The notes beneath the pieces were generated by a model that searched no databases, was not told the DNA's origin, and saw nothing but the letters and a program-made list of their open reading frames with translations. From NCBI GenBank assembly GCA_023249695.1, contig JAHFCD010000154.1, positions 1 to 6,185 of the forward strand: DNA of 6,185 bases, read 5' to 3'. This DNA comes from Elusimicrobiota bacterium (GTDB taxonomy: Bacteria; Elusimicrobiota; Elusimicrobia; UBA1565; UBA9628). Below, one piece after another: positions 1-4,648 of the stretch. The position numbers were made by a program, and so were the translations under genes. How positions within the stretch are numbered: the first letter of the stretch is position 1; each line of letters opens with the position of its first letter.

Positions 1-288
1 GGACGCCACGGTCATTCCCGGCGCGAGCTCGATCAGGTGCCAGCCGCCGCCGAGATCCACGCCTCGCGTCGCGGCGACCGCGAGGAGGCCGGCGTCGAGC
101 TGGGCCGGCGTCGTCCCGGACGACAAGCGCACCAGCGCCTGCCCCGAGGTCACGCGCAAAGTCTGGCCGGGCGGCAGGCCGGAGGCGGGACCGAGAGCGG
201 CGTTTCCGATCGTCTCCGTCTCGAGGGCGCGCGCGGAAACCGCGAACGCGACGAGGAAAAACGGAACAAGCAGACGGCTAAGCCGCAA
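1..288 (-). CDS. Exported protein, N-terminal part; possible subtilisin-type (S8) protease propeptide; runs off window
   Basis: An open frame of 96 codons runs from a TTG start to the window edge with no stop. The first 21 residues form a classical signal peptide: MRLSRLL, a hydrophobic core (VPFFLVAFAV), then SARA before LETE. Residues about 43-96 (from QTLRVTSGQALVRL, through a TTPAQLDAG stretch, to GGWHLIELAPGMTV) have the strand-helix-strand pattern of the fervidolysin-like propeptide found ahead of many secreted S8 serine proteases. No catalytic domain is inside the window, so that function is an inference from pattern memory. The TTG start is chosen because AAGGAG lies 7 nt upstream and the signal peptide begins there. 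It overlaps the 3' end of the HAD gene by 11 bp in another frame, which suggests translational coupling. It could instead be another exported protein with a similar small N-terminal domain. Confidence 0.72.
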   Translation of the reverse strand, partial: MRLSRLLVPFFLVAFAVSARALETETIGNAALGPASGLPPGQTLRVTSGQALVRLSSGTTPAQLDAGLLAVAATRGVDLGGGWHLIELAPGMTVAS

Positions 289-967
289 CGCCGTTCTCCT
301 TTTTAATGATGCCGACGACCTCATAGATGTCGTTGACGTCGAACTCCGCGCCCGACTCCTTGGTGTCGAACGTGTCGCCGTACTTGGCCCACACGGGGCG
401 GATGCCGGCGGCCTTGGCGCCCTTGACGTCGCGGTCGGGCCAGTCGCCGACCATCAAGGTCTCGTCGCCGCGCGTGCCGAGCACCTCGAGCGCCTTGCGG
501 AAGGGCTTCGGGTCGGGCTTCTTGACGCCGAAGTCCTCGGAGGTGATGATCTCGTCGAAATAGTGGTGCAGGCCCAGGCTGACGATGCGCAGCCACACCT
601 CCATCTTCGGCGCGTCGGAGATCACGGTGAGCTTGATGCCCATCTTCATCAGCTCGATCAAGGTCTGGTTGACGCGCGGGTACAAGGTCATCGTCCCGTT
701 CTTCGAGCGCCGGTACGCCAGGATGCCGCTGGCCAGGATCTTATAGTCGATGTGCCCGAGCTTGGCCATGAGGATCTTGTTGAAGATCTTCTGATCCTCG
801 ATGCCCTCTTTCCAGTAATGGTCGAAGAACTCCTTGACCAATGCGTCCTTCGCGCCCGGCAGGCCGGCGTCCATCATCCCCTCGACGGCGGCGTCGACCG
901 CCGTCCGCTTCATTTTCATGAAGTCGGTCAACGTGTTATCGATGTCGAAGATGACGCCTTTGATCAT
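278..967 (-). CDS. HAD-superfamily phosphatase (subfamily I, helical cap)
   Basis: A 229-residue cytoplasmic protein with all four HAD motifs. Motif I is FDIDNTLTD, with nucleophile D8 and acid/base D10. Motif II is VISDAP, with S117. Motif III is the lysine of KKPDP, about K150. Motif IV is GDWPDRD, with D175 and D180. Residues about 15-90 form the inserted helical C1 cap, as in phosphoglycolate-phosphatase-like members. Such enzymes hydrolyse small phosphate esters through an aspartyl-phosphate with Mg2+; the substrate cannot be read from sequence. The motif I wording and cap resemble the archaeal/bacterial HAD-IA group that includes Pyrococcus PH1421-type phosphatases (from memory). The ATG at 967 is needed for motif I, yet no Shine-Dalgarno sequence precedes it: a palindromic repeat ends 7 nt upstream. 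The gene follows efp on the same strand and overlaps the exported-protein gene downstream. Confidence 0.93.
   Translation of the reverse strand: MIKGVIFDIDNTLTDFMKMKRTAVDAAVEGMMDAGLPGAKDALVKEFFDHYWKEGIEDQKIFNKILMAKLGHIDYKILASGILAYRRSKNGTMTLYPRVNQTLIELMKMGIKLTVISDAPKMEVWLRIVSLGLHHYFDEIITSEDFGVKKPDPKPFRKALEVLGTRGDETLMVGDWPDRDVKGAKAAGIRPVWAKYGDTFDTKESGAEFDVNDIYEVVGIIKKENGVAA
296..301 (-). promoter_or_regulatory. Ribosome binding site deciding a TTG start
   Basis: On the minus strand the sequence reads AAGGAG, 7 nt before the TTG at 288. The site lies inside the last codons of the HAD gene. No ATG or GTG at this spacing fits the signal peptide, so this site supports the unusual TTG start of the exported protein. 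Confidence 0.7.
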
Positions 968-974
968 GATTGTT

Positions 975-1050
975 GGTGTCAGGCCAGCGAATTCGTTGAA
1001 TTCTCGATGTCAGGGCCGGACGAATTCAACGAATTCACTGGCCTGACACC
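975..1050. repeat. Long inverted repeat, REP/MITE-like, between efp and the HAD gene
   Basis: Two 29-nt arms (975-1003 and 1022-1050) are inverted copies with one mismatch (28 of 29), separated by 18 nt. The outer part of each arm reads GGTGTCAGGCCAG. The inner part is GAATTC, a 3-nt spacer, GAATTC, so the element holds four EcoRI sites (989, 998, 1022, 1031). The spacer itself contains TGTCAGGGCC, a near direct copy of the arm's TGTCAGGCC at 977-985, so the structure is compound. It fills nearly all of the 88-bp gap between the efp stop and the HAD start. No run of T follows it on the minus strand, so it is not a typical intrinsic terminator. It most resembles a REP/BIME unit or a small non-autonomous element; that class is an inference, since copy number elsewhere is not visible. 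Confidence 0.85.
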
Positions 1051-1055
1051 GAGTT

Positions 1056-1619
1056 CTACTCTTTTACGCGCTCGACGTAGGAGGAATTGCGGGTGTCCAC
1101 GCGGATTTTGTCGCCTTCCTTCACGAACAAGGGAACATTGATTTCGAGGCCGGTGTCGAGCGTGCAGGGCTTGACCATGTTGGAGACGGAGTCGCCCTTC
1201 ACGCCGGGGACGGTGGAGACCACGGTGAGGACCACGTTGGCGGGGAGCTCGATGCCGGTGAGCTTGTCGTCGACGTAGACGGCGAGGACCTCCATGTTCT
1301 CGCGGAGGAACTTCACCTGGTCGCCGAGGAGCTCCTTCGGGTAGTGGATCTGCTCGTAGGTCTCGTTGTCCATGAACACGGCGCTGGACCCTTCGTCGTA
1401 GCTGTAGGTCTTCTCGCGCTTGGTGACGGGGACGTCGCGGAACTTCGTGCCGGAGGCGTAGGAGCGCTCCATGACGGCGTTGTTGGCGAGGTTGCGCAAA
1501 GTCGTCCGGTACACGGCCGCGGACTGGGATTTCCGGTGATGCTGGAAGGAGATGATCTGGAGGATCTGACCCTCGTCTTCGAAGACGAGGCCGTTGCGAA
1601 ACTGAGAGGTATCTATCAT
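1056..1619 (-). CDS. efp: Translation elongation factor P with non-canonical loop
   Basis: EF-P binds ribosomes stalled on polyproline, near the E site, and promotes peptide bond formation. This copy is 187 residues, the normal length. It starts MIDTSQFRNG like other family members. It has the KOW-like N-terminal domain (about 1-62), the OB domain (about 68-128, with FMDNETYEQ) and the C-terminal OB domain (about 131-187) with the signatures STVPGVKGDSVSN and GLEINVPLFVKEGDKIRVDT. The loop that normally reads VKPGKGP between FQH and A(F/V)xRT is HRKSQSA here (residues 28-34), with the same length. The lysine that is lysylated or otherwise modified therefore aligns with Q32. K30 and R29 are nearby but out of register. 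ATG 1619 is preferred over an in-frame TTG at 1634, because it matches family N-termini. No clear ribosome binding site is seen; a perfect hairpin sits directly upstream. The gene is divergent from the histidine kinase. Confidence 0.96.
   Translation of the reverse strand: MIDTSQFRNGLVFEDEGQILQIISFQHHRKSQSAAVYRTTLRNLANNAVMERSYASGTKFRDVPVTKREKTYSYDEGSSAVFMDNETYEQIHYPKELLGDQVKFLRENMEVLAVYVDDKLTGIELPANVVLTVVSTVPGVKGDSVSNMVKPCTLDTGLEINVPLFVKEGDKIRVDTRNSSYVERVKE
1571..1590. repeat. Perfect 20-bp palindrome inside the start of efp
   Basis: CCTCGTCTTC is followed directly by its exact reverse complement, with no spacer. It covers codons 10-17 of efp (encoding LVFEDE between two glycines), 29-48 nt downstream of the start codon. 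In RNA it could fold as an 8-bp stem with a 4-nt loop near the initiation region; as DNA it is a symmetric site a dimeric protein could bind. It may also be a coincidence of codon choice. Confidence 0.6.
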
Positions 1620-1649
1620 GGTTTCATCGTACAAAAAAGCGATGAAACC
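1620..1649. promoter_or_regulatory. Perfect inverted repeat in the divergent efp / histidine kinase intergenic region
   Basis: GGTTTCATCG (1620-1629) and its exact reverse complement (1640-1649) flank a 10-nt A-rich centre. The repeat touches the efp ATG on one side and ends just ahead of the extended -10 element of the kinase on the other. It covers the likely -35 region of the kinase promoter. It could be an operator acting on both genes, or a hairpin in the efp leader that hides the ribosome entry site. The sequence supports the repeat itself; the role is inference. Confidence 0.6.
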
Positions 1650-1650
1650 G

Positions 1651-1659
1651 TGCTACAAT
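1651..1659 (+). promoter_or_regulatory. Extended -10 promoter for the histidine kinase
   Basis: TGCTACAAT matches the extended -10 consensus (TG, one base, TAnAAT-like). No good -35 hexamer lies 16-18 bp upstream, which extended -10 promoters can tolerate. Transcription would start near 1666, only about 9 nt before the ATG at 1675. That leaves a very short leader without a Shine-Dalgarno sequence. Confidence 0.5.
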
Positions 1660-1674
1660 GAACTTACTTACCTT

Positions 1675-2418
1675 ATGAGCGCCCACGAACGCCTCGCCGA
1701 GCTCAAAGACCGCCTCGACGCCAAGACGCGCATGATGCAGGACGTGGCGCATGAGCTCAAGAACCCCCTTTCCGTCATTCACGGCTACGCGTCCTACCTG
1801 ACCAAGGAAAAGGTCAGCCCCGCGGAGATCCAAAAAGCCCTGAAGGCGGTGCTGGCCAACGCCGATCGCCTGATCGGCCTCGTGGACCATCTGCAGGAAG
1901 CGGTGCGGCTCGAGTCCGACGGCTTCAGCGTCGAGACCCATCCGATCGAGGGCGCGACTTTGCTCCAGGAAGCCGTCGAATCCGTGGAGCTCGAGGCCGC
2001 GCGCCGCGGCATCCGCCTGCGCTGGCGCAGCCCCGTCGGCGACACCTTGCTCGTCAGCGCCGACACGCGCCGCGTGCTCCAGGTCCTCGGCAACCTCCTG
2101 AGCAACGCCTTCAAGTTCACCCCCGACGGCGGCACGATCGACTGCACCGCCCAGCGCGACGGCGAGTTCGTGCGCTTCAGCGTCATCGACACCGGCTCCG
2201 GGATCTCGGCTGACGCCTTACCGATGCTCTTCGACCGCTTCTACCAGACGACGGACAACACGCAGAAGCGCAAGGGCCTCGGCCTCGGCCTGGCCATCTG
2301 CAAAGGCCTCGTCACCGCGCACGGCGGCCGCATCTGGGTGGAAAGCCTGCCCGGCGTGGGCTCGGCGTTCAACTTCACTTTGCGCGCCGTCTTGACTTCG
2401 AGCTATTCCGAGCGCTAG
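1675..2418 (+). CDS. Soluble sensor-less histidine kinase
   Basis: With the chosen ATG the protein has 247 residues and contains only the kinase core. The HisKA dimerisation helices cover about 8-82, with the H-box DVAHELKNPLS and phospho-accepting H26. The HATPase_c domain follows: N-box NLLSNAFKFTPDGG (N140, N144), G1 box DTGSG (172-176), F-box LFDRFYQ (185-191) and G2 box GLGLGL (201-206). All residues needed for autophosphorylation are present. There is no transmembrane segment, PAS, GAF or HAMP domain, so any signal must come through a partner protein or the short N-terminal helix. No response regulator gene is adjacent here. The start at 1675 is preferred because the -10 element lies within the longer frame. 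An in-frame ATG at 1618, with GAGAGG 8 nt upstream, would add 19 residues but sits inside efp coding DNA. That alternative cannot be fully excluded. Confidence 0.93.
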   Translation: MSAHERLAELKDRLDAKTRMMQDVAHELKNPLSVIHGYASYLTKEKVSPAEIQKALKAVLANADRLIGLVDHLQEAVRLESDGFSVETHPIEGATLLQEAVESVELEAARRGIRLRWRSPVGDTLLVSADTRRVLQVLGNLLSNAFKFTPDGGTIDCTAQRDGEFVRFSVIDTGSGISADALPMLFDRFYQTTDNTQKRKGLGLGLAICKGLVTAHGGRIWVESLPGVGSAFNFTLRAVLTSSYSER

Positions 2419-2421
2419 AAT
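2392..2421 (+). promoter_or_regulatory. Sigma-70-type promoter for the secreted-protein gene
   Basis: TTGACT (2392-2397) and TAGAAT (2416-2421) are separated by 18 bp, each one base away from the -35 and -10 consensus. The -10 element overlaps the stop codon of the histidine kinase. Transcription would begin near 2428, giving a leader of about 35 nt. The downstream gene can therefore be expressed independently of the kinase. Confidence 0.62.
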
Positions 2422-2430
2422 CGGCCTGCT

Positions 2431-2444
2431 GGGTCCAAGGACCC
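2431..2444 (+). other. Small palindrome in the leader of the secreted-protein gene
   Basis: GGGTCC, AA, GGACCC lies in the predicted 5' leader, just before the AGGAGGT ribosome binding site (2449-2455). No T run follows, so it is not a terminator. The 2-nt spacer means that at most 5 pairs would close in RNA. It may be a weak 5' stabilising hairpin or a DNA site; no function can be assigned. Confidence 0.35.
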
Positions 2445-2462
2445 GGTCAGGAGGTAGGTCCA

Positions 2463-3104
2463 ATGGTCCGATTCCTAACCGCCGCGCTGCTGCTCTCCGC
2501 CGTTTCCGCGTCCGCGTCGCCCGCGATTCCCTCGTTCGAATTCTCCGTCGCGAACATCCAGGCCTCCGTCGCGGCCCTCCGCGCGAATCAGGTCAAAGCC
2601 AAGTCCGGAAACATCGGGCCCCGGCTCGACAGCATGGCCTGGGACCTCCAGCGCTCGGAGCGCGACGCGTCTCAGCTGCGGAGCGATCTGCGCTTTCTGC
2701 TCTCGCGCGTGCGCCGTCAGGGGTCCGCGCCCAGCCGGCCCGGACAGCCCGGCCAGCCCTCGGATCCGAATCTGCGCTGGGACGTTCAGCGCTTCACGCG
2801 GGACCTGGCGCAGCTGACGCGGGACTCGCAGTGGCGCCTCAACGACCTGCGCAGCCTGTCCGCCCAGGCCGAGAAAGACGAGGCCCTGGTCTCCCCCGCC
2901 ACCCGCCTGCTCGAGTCCGCGCGCCGCTTCAAGAGCGAGACGAACTGGCTGCTGTTCGACGCCCGCTTCGCCTACTTCGACTTCATGCGCGCGGGGTTCA
3001 CCTTCGAGGGCATGGATCTGGACCGGGACTCCCGCGACGTGGACGGACGCGCGCAGGACCTGCAGAACGAGGCCGACCGGCTGCTCGCGAAGGTACGGCC
3101 TTAA
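2463..3104 (+). CDS. Secreted helical protein of unknown function with internal repeat
   Basis: A 213-residue protein that I do not recognise. It begins with a signal peptide (MVRFLTAALLLSAVSASASP, cleavage likely near residues 18-20), so the mature protein is outside the cytoplasm. The rest is predicted mostly helical and rich in charged residues. Two segments, about 60-83 and 106-129, align without gaps on the pattern WD-x-QR-xx-RD-xx-QL-xx-D, pointing to an internal duplication. They are joined by a Pro/Gly/Ser-rich linker (about 87-103). A third, weaker charged helix lies at about 184-210, after an aromatic stretch (NWLLFDARFAYFDF, 161-174). There are no cysteines and no catalytic motif. 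AGGAGGT 8 nt before the ATG fixes the start, and a good promoter precedes it. Its stop codon overlaps the end of the convergent glycosyltransferase gene by 4 bp. An envelope structural or binding role is possible, not shown. Confidence 0.85.
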   Translation: MVRFLTAALLLSAVSASASPAIPSFEFSVANIQASVAALRANQVKAKSGNIGPRLDSMAWDLQRSERDASQLRSDLRFLLSRVRRQGSAPSRPGQPGQPSDPNLRWDVQRFTRDLAQLTRDSQWRLNDLRSLSAQAEKDEALVSPATRLLESARRFKSETNWLLFDARFAYFDFMRAGFTFEGMDLDRDSRDVDGRAQDLQNEADRLLAKVRP

Positions 3105-4648
3105 TGAGGTAGGCGTCGCGCCAGCGACGGTTCTAAACGCACGGCCTCGCGCATCTGCGCGAGGCCGTCGCTTTTACGGCCTTGCCGCAGCAGCAGGAGT
3201 CCGAGGTTGAAGCGGGCCGAGGCGAAGGAAGGATCGCTCGGGCGGAGCTCCACGGCTTCCTGGAAAAGACGGATCGCCGCCGGCTCTTCGCCCTTCGCCG
3301 CGAGGACCGCCGCGAGGTTCACGCGCGCCTCCGCGTCGCGGGGCTCCAAACGGATCGCGGCTTCCAGGTACGGGATCGCGGCTTCGCCGCCGCCGGCGAC
3401 GAGCAGCGCGACCGAAAGGTTGGAATTCGGGAGATACGCGTCCGGCGCCATCTCGACCGCGCGATACCACAAGGACACGTCGTCGCGCCAATACGAGGAT
3501 TGCGCGATCGTCGCTCCCGCGAAAAAAATCCCGGCGGCCAGAAGGATCCCGACCGCCGCGCGCGGCCGGCGAGCATGCAGGCGAACGAGGGCCATCCCGT
3601 ACAACACGGCGAAGGGCATGCACGACAAGTAGGAATAGCGGTCCGCCGCCGACTGGCGTCCGTTTTGCAGCAGCCCCGATACCGGCGCCAACGCGACCAG
3701 ATACGCAAGCCACGCCGGCGCCGCCCAGGCGCGGACCTTGCGATGAAAACACGCCGCTGAAACGAGCAGGGCCGATAATGCTCCCGGGCACGATTCCAGT
3801 CGTATGTCGTTGCCGTTCAAAGGCAAGGCGTAATACGGGGATAAATTGACCGGCAGAAGCGTCTTGCTCAGGTAAAACCACGCGCCCGCCCCCGCGACGA
3901 GCAGTCGATCTCCGAGTGCCAGGCTCAGGCCCTGCAGTTCCCCCGTTTGGAAGCCCCCCAAATTTTTGCACGCCGCGAAAAGGCCGATAACGGCGTGCGG
4001 AAGCAGGCTCACGACGGACCTCCGGGCATCCCGGCGCGATACGACGGTGTCGATGATGAAGAGAAACGGAACGACGGCGACGGCGGTTCCCTTCGAGAGC
4101 GCGGCGCCCGCGAAGGCGATCGTCGAGGCGACGCGCCGATCGTAAAGCCAGGCCAAGATCGAGAGGACGGCGAAGAACCCCGAGAGGACGTCGCGGCGTT
4201 CCGTGATCCAGACGACCGACTCCACCCTCAACGGATGAACGGCGAAGAATAACGCGGCGCCTGCGGCGCCGAACAGATTGGAGGACCCGCGCGGGAGCAA
4301 TCGACGGCACGCTAACAAGAAAAGGCCGGCGGTGAGGCTGTGAAGCGCGACGTTGGTGCGCCGGAAGGCGTCGGGGTTTAAGCCCCACAATTTATAATCG
4401 ACGGCCCATGACCACCACGATAACGGCTGCCACGGTCCGTAGTGGCGGGTGCTCCACATCCATTTTAAATGCGCCCACGACAACCCTTGCCACAGCGTGT
4501 GATCCAACAGATTCTTCGAATCGTCCCACTGGAGAAATCGCGCGGGAGGCGAGAAAAGGTAAAACACCGCGAAGACCGCCGCCGCGACGACGGCGGCGGA
4601 GGCGGCCGGCGTCGGGCTCCCGCCTAGGCTCCCGGTTTTCTCAGCCAT
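3101..4648 (-). CDS. TMTC-like GT-C membrane glycosyltransferase with C-terminal TPRs
   Basis: A 515-residue polytopic membrane protein. A first membrane segment (about 15-33) is followed by an extracytoplasmic loop with FLQWDD; D42/D43 sit where GT-C enzymes keep their catalytic acids. Further family-type signatures are the AVHPLRVESVVWITERRDVLSG stretch (136-157) and ADRYSYL (335-341). About nine or ten more hydrophobic segments lie between residues 95 and 385. Residues about 390-510 form roughly three tetratricopeptide repeats (AYLPNSNLSVALL, AEARVNLAAVLA and SARFNLGLLLLRQG mark the first helices). This layout matches bacterial relatives of TMTC protein O-mannosyltransferases, which use a lipid-linked sugar; the substrate here is unknown. 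The ATG at 4648 is chosen because the open frame upstream of it only shadows the preceding gene, with GGGAG just upstream. The start overlaps the preceding gene's end by 25 bp, which suggests coupling. Confidence 0.88.
   Translation of the reverse strand: MAEKTGSLGGSPTPAASAAVVAAAVFAVFYLFSPPARFLQWDDSKNLLDHTLWQGLSWAHLKWMWSTRHYGPWQPLSWWSWAVDYKLWGLNPDAFRRTNVALHSLTAGLFLLACRRLLPRGSSNLFGAAGAALFFAVHPLRVESVVWITERRDVLSGFFAVLSILAWLYDRRVASTIAFAGAALSKGTAVAVVPFLFIIDTVVSRRDARRSVVSLLPHAVIGLFAACKNLGGFQTGELQGLSLALGDRLLVAGAGAWFYLSKTLLPVNLSPYYALPLNGNDIRLESCPGALSALLVSAACFHRKVRAWAAPAWLAYLVALAPVSGLLQNGRQSAADRYSYLSCMPFAVLYGMALVRLHARRPRAAVGILLAAGIFFAGATIAQSSYWRDDVSLWYRAVEMAPDAYLPNSNLSVALLVAGGGEAAIPYLEAAIRLEPRDAEARVNLAAVLAAKGEEPAAIRLFQEAVELRPSDPSFASARFNLGLLLLRQGRKSDGLAQMREAVRLEPSLARRLPH
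3114..3129. other. Small hairpin at the convergent gene ends
   Basis: CGTCGC, the loop GCCA, then GCGACG form a 6-bp stem just past the stop of the secreted-protein gene and inside the last codons of the convergent glycosyltransferase gene. No T run follows on either strand. It may add to termination or 3' end stability alongside the stronger stem at 3141. Confidence 0.35.
3141..3175 (+). terminator. Candidate intrinsic terminator embedded in convergent coding DNA
   Basis: A perfect 12-bp GC-rich stem (ACGGCCTCGCGC, loop ATCT, exact complement, 3141-3168) is followed on the plus strand by CGCTTTT. It lies 37 nt after the stop codon of the secreted-protein gene, a suitable place to end that transcript. 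The T run is short (four), so strength is uncertain. On the minus strand the same bases encode the DGLAQMREAV stretch of the last TPR of the glycosyltransferase gene, and a GCGTTT follows. The stem could therefore also hinder minus-strand transcription. Confidence 0.5.

Noticed and set aside
37..306. Plus-strand frame opposite the exported-protein start
   Set aside because: It is Arg-rich shadow composition, antisense to a gene with a signal peptide and ribosome binding site.
975..1050. Intrinsic terminator of efp
   Set aside because: The stem is long but no T run follows it on the minus strand, and the internal repeats fit a mobile or REP element better.
975..1050. CRISPR repeat-spacer array
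   Set aside because: There is only one inverted pair, with no regular direct repeats or spacers and no cas genes.
563..1141. Plus-strand open frame across the HAD gene and the repeat
   Set aside because: It is antisense to the HAD gene and the end of efp, with His/Asp/Leu-rich shadow composition and no domain.
1620..1634. In-frame TTG start giving EF-P five extra residues
   Set aside because: EF-P proteins begin at the MI-x-TSxFR motif, and the TTG has no ribosome binding site.
4570..4620. GCC/GGC-rich palindromic stretches in the membrane protein genes
   Set aside because: They are low-complexity Ala/Gly codons in very GC-rich coding DNA; symmetry there is expected.
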